DNA of 64,000 nt from Burkholderiaceae bacterium (GTDB lineage: Bacteria > Pseudomonadota > Gammaproteobacteria > Burkholderiales > Burkholderiaceae_C), in the NCBI GenBank assembly GCA_913776825.1, contig CAJYPV010000018.1, positions 310,001 through 374,000 on the forward strand. The letters are read 5' to 3'. Below, piece by piece: positions 9,224 to 15,384 of this stretch. Each line of letters opens with the position of its first letter. Within the stretch, counting starts at the first letter, position 1. The notes under the pieces were generated by a model, which saw only the letters and a program-made list of their open reading frames with translations, ran no database searches and was not told the DNA's origin. The position numbers and the translations under genes are program-made.

Positions 9224-9998
9224 AGGCGGCGAATAGCGTCGACGAGCTGCTGACGCTGGCACGGGCCTCGTCGCTCGCATCGATCAGGCGCGATGCGGCG
9301 GTGGCCACGGTCAGTACCGGCGCCTGCGCCGACGCCAGCGCCGTCACCGGACGTGCCGGCAGCGGATCGATCGAGGCCAGCAACTGATCCACCAGCGCTT
9401 CCCAATCGGTGAAGCGGCCATCGGGCTCGCGCAGCGGCGACAGCCGCCATTCGGTTTCGCCACCGGTGTCCAGCAGCACGCTGCGGGCGCCCGCGCGATG
9501 GCCGGCTTCGACATCGTCCAGCGTGTCGCCGATCATCCACGAGCGATGGAGGTCCAGCCCATGCGCCCGCGCGGCGCGGGTCAGCATGCCCGGCGCGGGC
9601 TTGCGGCACAGGCAGGCCGGACGGCCGCGGGCATCGGGGCTGTGCGGGCAGACCGCGACATCATCGATCTCGGCGCCGAACTCGTCCTGCAGCTGACGCT
9701 CCAGCACATCCTGCAGCCGCGCGAACTGGGCGCGGGAGAAGTAGCCGCGTGCGATGCCGCTTTGGTTGGTCACGATCACGACCGCCAGACCCGCCGCACG
9801 CAGTCGAGCGAGCGCCTCGCCGGCGCCCGGGATGAATCGCACGGGCGTGGGATCCGCCAGATCGGCCGGCAGCGGCTCGATCAGCGTGCCGTCCAGGTCG
9901 ACGAACACGGCCGGACGCAACGGACGGGCCGACGCGGGTGTGCCGACCAACTTGGCCGTCAGGAAATCATCAAGAGTGGTGCTCAAGGGCGTGCTCAC
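9174..9998 (-). CDS. HAD-family phosphatase, D-glycero-D-manno-heptose-1,7-bisphosphate phosphatase-like
   Basis: A 274-residue protein with the full GmhB/HisB-N signature: nucleophile motif VFVDLDGTLI, motif II VIVTNQSGIARGYFS, the metal-loop cluster CPHSPD...CLCRKPAPGML, and motif IV WMIGDTLDDVEAGHRAGA. All catalytic aspartates are present, unlike the degenerate relative at 698-1264. It is longer than typical GmhB (about 190 residues) through an Ala/Ser/Arg-rich C-terminal extension that overlaps the end of the topoisomerase gene. The start is GTG at 9998, overlapping the stop of the upstream SDR gene as GTGA, so the two are probably co-translated. Substrate could be heptose bisphosphate or another sugar phosphate; the pairing with an SDR does not decide it. 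Confidence 0.85.
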   Translation of the reverse strand: MSTPLSTTLDDFLTAKLVGTPASARPLRPAVFVDLDGTLIEPLPADLADPTPVRFIPGAGEALARLRAAGLAVVIVTNQSGIARGYFSRAQFARLQDVLERQLQDEFGAEIDDVAVCPHSPDARGRPACLCRKPAPGMLTRAARAHGLDLHRSWMIGDTLDDVEAGHRAGARSVLLDTGGETEWRLSPLREPDGRFTDWEALVDQLLASIDPLPARPVTALASAQAPVLTVATAASRLIDASDEARASVSSSSTLFAAFRPRPAALRSSVPSPL

Positions 9999-10876
9999 AG
10001 GCTGATGGCGGAAAGGGTGGCCGAGGCCTGGCCGGCGGCCGTCGCGGCGGCGGCAGCGACCAGCGGCGGTGTCAGGTCGGCCTCCGGGCGGGCCACGCCT
10101 GCAGCCGCGGTCGGCGTGCGCATCGGCAAGCCGGCAGCGGCCATCCGGTCGGCCGCGTGCGCGGCGGCGGTGTTCGGACGCGGCATCAGCACGTCGCGCA
10201 CCGCCGCAGCCACCTGCAGCGGATTGCGCAGACGGCTTTCATCGATGTGGCTGAAGCGCAGCGGCCGTGGCTCGCCGACCGCCGCATGCATCGCATGGGC
10301 GCGGCCAATGCGGCCCCAGCCGGTGGAGCCGCCGGTGGCGGGCTCGGTCCAGCCTTGGGTGTCGGTGTAGGAGATGTTGATGATGTGACCGCCGGTGCCC
10401 TGGCTCAGCATCTGGGCGCTGGCGGGGCGCGTCATGCCCAGCGGCGCGCGGGCCTCCACCGACGCATGCTGGATCAGCGCATCCAGACGACCGAATTGCC
10501 GCACGACGCGGTCGACCACGTCGGCACACTGCCCGGCGTCGGCGCCGTCGAGCGCCAGCGGCAGCACGTCGATGCCGCGTTCACCCAGCACGGCGGCGCA
10601 ATCCTGCGCGCGTTGCAGGTCGGCATCGGTCAGGACCACCCGCATGCCCATTTCGCCCAGGACCTGCGCGATCGCAGCGCCCAATCCCCGGCTGCCTCCG
10701 GCGATCAGCACCACGCCGCCTTGCAGGCTGGTGCGCGGTGCCAGGTTGGCGGCGCTCAGCGGCGCGCGCAAGGCGATGAGCGCAGCGGGCTCGGTATCCG
10801 GGAACGGATCGATGGCCAGGCTGGCCGGGGAGGACGTCGCGAAGAGGTCGACGGCCTGAGCGTGGGAATCCATCAT
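9995..10876 (-). CDS. Divergent short-chain dehydrogenase/reductase-fold protein
   Basis: A 293-residue protein with an N-terminal extension of about 60 residues, then a Rossmann beta-alpha-beta unit GGVVLIAGGSRGLGAAIAQV (nucleotide-binding loop GGSRGLG) and the following strand MRVVLTDAD. A later DALIQHASVE resembles the NNAG block. The catalytic SDR set is not conserved: where the Ser-Tyr-x3-Lys region is expected there is GGHIINISYTDTQ followed by Gly-rich sequence without YxxxK. It may bind NAD(P) without oxidoreductase activity, or act on another substrate. I chose the ATG at 10876 because AGGA lies eight bases upstream; an in-frame GTG at 10900 is the alternative. It is translationally coupled to the HAD phosphatase gene by a GTGA overlap. 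Confidence 0.7.
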   Translation of the reverse strand: MMDSHAQAVDLFATSSPASLAIDPFPDTEPAALIALRAPLSAANLAPRTSLQGGVVLIAGGSRGLGAAIAQVLGEMGMRVVLTDADLQRAQDCAAVLGERGIDVLPLALDGADAGQCADVVDRVVRQFGRLDALIQHASVEARAPLGMTRPASAQMLSQGTGGHIINISYTDTQGWTEPATGGSTGWGRIGRAHAMHAAVGEPRPLRFSHIDESRLRNPLQVAAAVRDVLMPRPNTAAAHAADRMAAAGLPMRTPTAAAGVARPEADLTPPLVAAAAATAAGQASATLSAISL

Positions 10877-11346
10877 GGGGAGATCCTGTACTTGAACCAA
10901 AAATCAGTGACTGAAGGGGCAAAGCCCGGCGGCGTGTGGACTGCCTGCGTGGCCTCACCGAGAGCTGGTGAGGGACGCTGACCGCAGCGATCGGATCGCG
11001 ATGACCTCTCGATTCATCCCTGACCGGTCGCTTCGGCACGCTGCCGTGCCACTCGATCTGGAAAGATGGCACTCGGCGTGCCGTACGCCGTCAAGGATGG
11101 CTGAGAGGGGCGAGAATCGCCCCGCGAAGTGGCTCGGCGGGCCAACCGGTTCGTCGTCATCTGTTGCGAGACCGGAACTCGTCCCCAGGGGAGGGTGGTC
11201 ATGCGACTTCCGTCACGGGCGCGAGCGCCCGTTGCGACGGTGTGTCATTCCGGTCTGCCTGGCTCCAAAGCGCCCGGCAGCCGAGCGCACAGGTGGTCGC
11301 TAAGCGGCGCCCCGACGCTGGCGGGGTCGGGGCGGCGCTCAGACCC
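10877..11346. other. Intergenic stretch without a supported gene
   Basis: About 470 bases between the SDR start and the end of the convergently oriented receiver gene. Open frames on both strands have no plausible ribosome binding site and no family character. I see no terminator with a T-run and no full sigma-54 element for the SDR gene; the nearest candidate, GGCAGTCCACACGCC on the minus strand, lacks TTGC. Confidence 0.5.
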
Positions 11347-11901
11347 TCAGCGGGCGTCCATCCACGAGCTGGTGTGCTCCGTCGCCTGGCGGATCGCACG
11401 GGCGGAAGCCAGGCGGCCCGGCGACGGGAAGGACAGGCCGCCCTCCGGACGATCCTGCTGTGGGCCGTGGCCCAGCGTGGGATCGCCGGCGTCGCCGCCG
11501 TCCCGTCCGCCGACCGGGCCATGAAGGGCGCGGGGCGGGGGCAGAAGTTCGGCCAGACGAGCCAGCGTGCGGCGCACGTCCAGCGGCTTGGCCCAGAGTT
11601 CCTGGAAACCGGCGCCGAGCGCATCGAAATCGGAATCGGCGGTCACGGCGATCGCCGGCACCTGCGCCCAGCCGCGCCGCAGACGCAGCAGCTTGAGCAG
11701 CTCCGCGCCATGGCAATCCGGCAGGTTCAGGTCGACCAGCAGCAATTTGGGCTGCAAATGCGCGCTCATGCGCCAGGCGGGCATGCCAGCCTCGGCCACG
11801 TGCAGCTGCAGGTCACGTCGTTGCTCAAACATCGCCTCCATGACGATGACATTGAGCGGGCTGTCCTCCACGTACAGCACGGAGGTGAGACCGTCGTTCA
11901 T
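11347..11901 (-). CDS. Single-domain response regulator (receiver) with disordered tail
   Basis: A 184-residue protein. Residues 6-125 form a CheY-like receiver: acidic pair in LYVEDSPLNV, phosphoacceptor Asp in LLLVDLNLPDCHGAELL, Thr in IAVTADSD, and Lys in WAKPLDV. The remaining 60 residues are Gly/Pro/Arg-rich with no output domain. The SPLNxxVMEAMF pattern is common in receivers of hybrid kinases and phosphorelay proteins. It is transcribed alone and probably serves as a diffusible relay or phosphate sink for one of the many kinases in the region. The ATG at 11901 is preceded by GGAGCGAAG. A strong sigma-54 element at 11959-11974 points into it. Confidence 0.85.
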   Translation of the reverse strand: MNDGLTSVLYVEDSPLNVIVMEAMFEQRRDLQLHVAEAGMPAWRMSAHLQPKLLLVDLNLPDCHGAELLKLLRLRRGWAQVPAIAVTADSDFDALGAGFQELWAKPLDVRRTLARLAELLPPPRALHGPVGGRDGGDAGDPTLGHGPQQDRPEGGLSFPSPGRLASARAIRQATEHTSSWMDAR

Positions 11902-11958
11902 CTTCTTCGCTCCTTCCCTGCCAGACCCTGATGGGCTGATCGATTGATCGACTCCGTG

Positions 11959-11974
11959 GGCAAATGTCGTGCCC
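11959..11974 (-). promoter_or_regulatory. Sigma-54 -24/-12 promoter for the receiver protein
   Basis: On the minus strand the element reads GGGCACGACATTTGCC, a nearly perfect TGGCACG-N4-TTGC. The predicted start at about 11948 gives a 47-base leader to the ATG at 11901. Confidence 0.85.
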
Positions 11975-12142
11975 GAAGCAATCCCAAGACTTTGGGATCG
12001 ACGGCCATCGCATTGGGCTCCCTCGTGCCATCGTCCACTGAAAACGGGCGATCCATAGAGTCGACTGCGCGATTAGCGCACGGTAGCGTGCTTTCGTCGA
12101 CAGGGTGTTACGAAAAAGGGAATACCGCGCGCGGTCTGCCAC

Positions 12143-12158
12143 GGGCCTGTGCCTTGCC
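12143..12158 (+). promoter_or_regulatory. Sigma-54 -24/-12 promoter for the conserved unknown at 12200
   Basis: The element reads GGGCCTGTGCCTTGCC with exact GG-N10-GC spacing (12144-45, 12156-57). The predicted start at about 12169 leaves a 31-base leader with GGAGG before the ATG at 12200. Confidence 0.75.
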
Positions 12159-12199
12159 TGGATTTGGATCTCTTCACTCGGCTTCGTGCCGGAGGTTCC

Positions 12200-12751
12200 A
12201 TGGCTACTCCACTCGACCCGAGCGCCGCCGCCCTCTCGGACCGCGACGCCTCCTCCCCCCGTCCCGCGCCGGGTTCCCATGCGGACGGCAAGGACCGCCC
12301 GACCAGCTTCGGTGTCTACAAGCCGGTGGATCACCTGGTGATCAGTTTCCCGAACGGGGAGCTGGCCGACCGGGCCCGTCAGGATCTGCTGGCGCTGCCG
12401 ATCGCGCCGGAAGACATCCATCCCTACACCGATCGCCAGATGGTGGCGCAGGTGGCCGACGACCTGGCCCATGCCAGTCCGCTCGCCGCCATCGGCCAGG
12501 AAATCAACCTGCTGCGCGGTCATGGCGAGCTGGCCGAGCGCGGCTATCACTTCCTGGCCGTGAAGGCGAAGAACGATGACCAGGCGCGGCAGATCGCCGA
12601 CCTCGTGCGTGGCCATCAGGCCGAGCGCGCCCAGTACTACGGACACTTCATCATTGAAGAAATGATCGATCCCGAAGCTGGCCGGCCGCAGGTGGCCGAG
12701 TCGCCGGATCGCGGGCTGGATGCGCATCCCAAGCCGCCGCTGCCGCGCTGA
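12200..12751 (+). CDS. Conserved soluble protein of unknown function, stress-associated by context
   Basis: A 183-residue protein. After a 35-residue disordered N-terminus (Ser/Ala/Pro/Asp), the folded part runs from GVYKPVDHLVISFPNGE to HFIIEEMI. It has an alternating beta/alpha pattern (LVISFPNGELADRARQDLLAL, then YHFLAVKAKNDDQARQIADLV) that suggests a small two-fold ferredoxin-like or ACT-like sandwich; this is a guess from secondary-structure periodicity. There is no signal peptide or membrane helix. The start at 12200 has GGAGG six bases upstream. It stands alone between two sigma-54 elements, its own (12143) and that of the next operon (12813). I do not recognise the family by name. Confidence 0.75.
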   Translation: MATPLDPSAAALSDRDASSPRPAPGSHADGKDRPTSFGVYKPVDHLVISFPNGELADRARQDLLALPIAPEDIHPYTDRQMVAQVADDLAHASPLAAIGQEINLLRGHGELAERGYHFLAVKAKNDDQARQIADLVRGHQAERAQYYGHFIIEEMIDPEAGRPQVAESPDRGLDAHPKPPLPR

Positions 12752-12812
12752 GCCCGAGGGACGGACGTCCCCGCGGCCGGGGACGGAGCGCACGCTGACT
12801 CGCGGCTAAGGT

Positions 12813-12828
12813 CGGCATGCGGCTTGCC
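12813..12828 (+). promoter_or_regulatory. Sigma-54 -24/-12 promoter for the yqjDEK-like operon
   Basis: The element reads CGGCATGCGGCTTGCC, GG-N10-GC exact. The predicted start at about 12839 gives a leader of roughly 88 bases that contains the inverted repeat GACCGA-TTTT-TCGGTC (12847-12862). Confidence 0.8.
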
Positions 12829-12926
12829 AAACCAGACCACCTCTGACCGATTTTTCGGTCCCACCCGGATGATCCGGGGCGCCGGACGCCGGAGCCCGAT
12901 CACCTCAACCCGAAAGGATGCCTTCC

Positions 12927-13328
12927 ATGTCCACGACTCCCAGCAACGAAAAGATCGACAAGACCGTTCCGTTCACCACGTCGGAAGACGCGGCCAAGGC
13001 GAATGGCAACCTGAACACCGGCTCCGTGAAGGGCAATGGATCGACCGCCGTGGGCAGCTCGACCAGTGGCGCCGACCTGGTGAACCGCGTCGCCCAAACG
13101 GCGCATGCCACCATCGATCGACTGGCCAACCAGGCCACGCCGGCGGTGCAGCATTTGCAGAAAAGCCTGGAGAACACCAATGACATGCTGCATCAGCGCG
13201 CCGACCAGGCCCGCGACATGGGCAGCGAATGGTGCGAAAGCCTGCGCGGCAGCGTCCGTCAGCATCCGCTGGCGGCCGTGGGCACCGCGCTGGCGGTGGG
13301 CCTGCTCATCGCGCGTCTGACGCGCTGA
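12927..13328 (+). CDS. YqjD/ElaB-like (DUF883-type) tail-anchored protein
   Basis: A 133-residue protein with a hydrophilic, Asn/Ser/Thr-rich N-terminus, a long amphipathic helical region (LVNRVAQTAHATIDRLANQA through MLHQRADQARDMGSEWCESL) and a C-terminal membrane helix, HPLAAVGTALAVGLLIARL, ending in TR. This is the layout of E. coli YqjD/ElaB, inner-membrane proteins described as ribosome-associated in stationary phase. ATG 12927 is preferred over ATG 12918 because AAAGGA then sits about nine bases upstream. It is the first gene of a three-gene set matching the order of E. coli yqjD-yqjE-yqjK. The sigma-54 element upstream suggests stress or stationary-phase control. Confidence 0.82.
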   Translation: MSTTPSNEKIDKTVPFTTSEDAAKANGNLNTGSVKGNGSTAVGSSTSGADLVNRVAQTAHATIDRLANQATPAVQHLQKSLENTNDMLHQRADQARDMGSEWCESLRGSVRQHPLAAVGTALAVGLLIARLTR

Positions 13329-13341
13329 TCGCGGCGCGCCC

Positions 13342-14061
13342 ATGAGCGATCCGCGTCGCGATCCCCAGTTCCCTGCCGCTTCGACCGATGCGGGCGCCCC
13401 GCTGGGCGCGTCTTCCCAGGTTCCCGCTGCCTCCCAGCCTCCGGGTTCGCCCGGACCGTTGAACGAGCCCGCTCCGGTCTACGGAGAAGGCTCCGCCACG
13501 GCCTGGGGTACGGCGGCGCCTGCGGCTGCGGCCTCCGCCGCGTCGGCCGCCGACGCGGCGCCGTCGTTCGACCCGAACGCGCTGCCCCACCAGGCGCCGC
13601 TGCGGTCGGAAGAGGGCCTGCCTCCCGGCAGCGCCGATCGTCCGACCGGACCGCCGGATCTGGGCTGGTTGGGCGATCTGAAAGGCCTGACCGGTTCCCT
13701 GCGCGGCATGGTGCAGGGCCGGCTGCTGTTGCTGTCGCTGGAATTGCAGCGCGCGCAGCAGGGTTTGATGAGCCTCATCGTGTTGCTGGTGGTGGCCGCC
13801 ATCGCCGGTGCGACCGCCTGGATTGCGCTCTGGGCCGGCCTCGCCGCCTTGGCGGTGCAGTTCGGACTGTCGTGGCCCTGGGCTTGCGCGGCGGTGTTGG
13901 GCGCCAACCTGCTGTTGCTGCTGTGGATGGTGGCCGCGATGAAGTCGCTGATGCCGATGCTGTCGCTGCCGGCCTCCCGTCGCCAGTTCCACTGGCTGTT
14001 CAATGACCCACAGGATGCTCCGGCATCTTCCGACGATGGCCGAACCGCTTCCACCCCCTGA
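13342..14061 (+). CDS. YqjE-like membrane protein (phage-holin superfamily / DUF1469 type)
   Basis: A 239-residue protein. The first ~110 residues are Pro/Ala/Ser-rich and probably disordered, much longer than in E. coli YqjE. A conserved core follows: GDLKGLTGSLRGMVQGRLLLLSLELQRAQQGL, then two membrane helices (LMSLIVLLVVAAIAGATAWIA and WPWACAAVLGANLLLLLWMVA). The short amphipathic helix with LELQR before two closely spaced membrane helices is the hallmark of the YqjE/holin-X group. Function in the family is poorly known; it may shape or stabilise the inner membrane together with YqjD. It lies 13 bases after the YqjD-like gene and overlaps the next gene. Confidence 0.78.
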   Translation: MSDPRRDPQFPAASTDAGAPLGASSQVPAASQPPGSPGPLNEPAPVYGEGSATAWGTAAPAAAASAASAADAAPSFDPNALPHQAPLRSEEGLPPGSADRPTGPPDLGWLGDLKGLTGSLRGMVQGRLLLLSLELQRAQQGLMSLIVLLVVAAIAGATAWIALWAGLAALAVQFGLSWPWACAAVLGANLLLLLWMVAAMKSLMPMLSLPASRRQFHWLFNDPQDAPASSDDGRTASTP

Positions 14062-14626
14062 TTCCTTGGGCGACCTTTCTGCCCGCATCGATCTGATCGA
14101 GTTGCGGGTGGTGCAGCGCGACCTCGAATTTCACCAGCACTGGGTCTCGCTGCAGCACCGCGGCAAGGCGGCGCTGGCGCCGACCCGGTGGCTGCTGCCG
14201 CTGGCGGGCGTCGGCTCCAGCTGGCTGTTCATGCGCTTGTTCAAGCGCAAGCCGGCCCGCCGTCGGCCCGCGCGACACGACCTGCATGCAGCGCCCGCCC
14301 ACGGCGCGCCACACGCTCGTCAACCCGGCGCGAACGCATCGGCGCCCGACGGCAGCCAGCGGCCTGAAGTCGGCCTGCTCCAGACCTTGACGCTGCTGTG
14401 GGGGCTGATGCCGCTGACGATGCGTCAGAAGCTGGGTCCGGACGCGACCCAGCTGGTGCTGGGCGTCGTCGCCGGCTTCATCGAGGGCCGTCGCCAGAAG
14501 CGCCAGCAAGCCCAACAGGGCGGGAAGGGCGGGAAGGGCGCGCAGGGCGCTTCGTCTGCGTCATCGTCCCCATCGGCAGACCAGGCGACGACCGGCCCGA
14601 CCGCTGCACACGCCGGCGCGGACTGA
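14036..14626 (+). CDS. YqjK-like protein, third gene of the yqjDEK-like operon
   Basis: A 196-residue protein starting inside the end of the YqjE-like gene (26-base overlap), so translation is probably coupled. The N-terminal part (LSARIDLIELRVVQRDLEFHQHW) is helical and charged, followed by a hydrophobic stretch WLLPLAGVGSSWLFMRLF with flanking KRKPARRRP. A second hydrophobic region, LLQTLTLLWGLMPLTM, and a Lys/Gly/Gln-rich tail follow. E. coli YqjK is smaller (about 100 residues), so homology rests mainly on gene order and the short charged helix. The upstream in-frame ATG at 14003 is the alternative start. A clear bidirectional terminator follows the gene. Confidence 0.6.
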   Translation: MAEPLPPPDSLGDLSARIDLIELRVVQRDLEFHQHWVSLQHRGKAALAPTRWLLPLAGVGSSWLFMRLFKRKPARRRPARHDLHAAPAHGAPHARQPGANASAPDGSQRPEVGLLQTLTLLWGLMPLTMRQKLGPDATQLVLGVVAGFIEGRRQKRQQAQQGGKGGKGAQGASSASSSPSADQATTGPTAAHAGAD

Positions 14627-14669
14627 ACCACGCTCCACCGGGCCAGCGGTCGCCGCTGTCTCGTGAACG

Positions 14670-14706
14670 AAATGCCCACGGCATCCTGGATGGCGTGGGC
14701 ATTTTT
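14670..14706. terminator. Strong, probably bidirectional terminator
   Basis: AAATGCCCACG-GCATCC pairs with GGATGG-CGTGGGCATTT through a one-base turn, giving a long stem flanked by A-rich sequence on the left and TTTTT on the right. It ends the yqjDEK-like operon. Confidence 0.9.
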
Positions 14707-14748
14707 CCTGGATCGGCGGGCGTCCTGCAGCGACCGTGATGCGCGCAT

Positions 14749-14773
14749 GAAAATGGGCCCGCTGAACGGGCCC
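14749..14773 (-). terminator. Terminator for the PA2169-family gene
   Basis: Stem GGGCCCG/CGGGCCC with a five-base loop, followed on the minus strand by CATTTTC, about 60 bases beyond the stop of the gene at 14833-15285. Confidence 0.75.
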
Positions 14774-14832
14774 TTGGTCAAGCATCACGGCAGATCGTCA
14801 GCGCCAACCGCGGACGATCCGCGCGTGAAGGC

Positions 14833-15285
14833 TCAAGCCACTTGCTTCGCCTGATCGCGCAGCATCTTGATCTGGTCATGGTTGCGCAGCACGCCAGCCA
14901 TCTGACGCTGGACCACGTTCATCACGTCGGCCGGCAGGTCCTTCTGGGCGGCCTTGCGATAACGCGCGACGGCGGCGTCCTCGCCACGCTCGCATTCATC
15001 CAGCATCGCCACATCGCTATAGCCGGTCAGCGTGCCCTTCACGGCGACCCAGCCCCGGTGCAGCGCGCCGGACGTGCTGCCGTCGTCTTCCGGCGTGCCG
15101 CCGTGCTGACGCACCAGTTGCTGCAGTTCGCCGCAGGCCTGACGGCAATCCGCCGCACGCTGGGCGAAGACTTCGCGCAGGCTGGTGCTGCGCACATGCT
15201 CGGCGCAGCTGAGGAAACCGTACTCGCCGTCCTTGCAGGTCTCGATCAGCGTGTTCAGCTCGTCGATGACATCCTTGTTGTCCAT
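14833..15285 (-). CDS. PA2169-family four-helix-bundle protein (DUF2383)
   Basis: A 150-residue soluble protein whose whole length matches the DUF2383/PA2169 pattern: an N-terminal DVIDELNTLIETCKDGEYGF, then four amphipathic helices with ferritin-like Glu/His placements such as CAEHVRSTSL, ADCRQACGELQQLV, DECERGEDAAVARY and QMAGVLRNHDQIKMLRD. The family is common in stress regulons of proteobacteria; biochemical function is not established, although a ferritin-like metal site has been suggested from the fold. I chose ATG 15285 because the family begins at this methionine and AAAGG lies upstream; the longer frame to 15339 would run through the sigma-54 promoter. A terminator follows at 14749-14773. 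Confidence 0.88.
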   Translation of the reverse strand: MDNKDVIDELNTLIETCKDGEYGFLSCAEHVRSTSLREVFAQRAADCRQACGELQQLVRQHGGTPEDDGSTSGALHRGWVAVKGTLTGYSDVAMLDECERGEDAAVARYRKAAQKDLPADVMNVVQRQMAGVLRNHDQIKMLRDQAKQVA

Positions 15286-15327
15286 GGGGAGGCCTTTCAG
15301 GAAAAGTGGTGGAGATGACACCTCTTC

Positions 15328-15343
15328 AGCAAGGCACATTCCT
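15328..15343 (-). promoter_or_regulatory. Sigma-54 -24/-12 promoter for the PA2169-family gene
   Basis: On the minus strand it reads AGGAATGTGCCTTGCT, with exact GG-N10-GC spacing and a perfect TTGCT at -12. Predicted start about 15317, leader about 32 bases. Confidence 0.72.
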
Positions 15344-15350
15344 GAAAGCC

Positions 15351-15371
15351 CGTCAGCGCATGGCGCTGACG
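15351..15371 (-). terminator. Hairpin after the hybrid kinase gene
   Basis: Perfect 9-bp stem CGTCAGCGC/GCGCTGACG with a three-base loop, 13 bases past the kinase stop; only a short TTT follows, so termination may be weak. Confidence 0.55.
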
Positions 15372-15384
15372 CTTGGGTTCGCGC

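Noticed and set aside
10920..10960. Sigma-54-like elements upstream of the SDR gene
   Set aside because: The only GG-N10-GC there has ACGC instead of TTGC, and the TTGCC present has CC where GG is needed.
13342..14061. Phage holin indicating a prophage
   Set aside because: The holin-like gene sits in a yqjD-yqjE-yqjK order with no phage genes nearby, so it is a host membrane protein.
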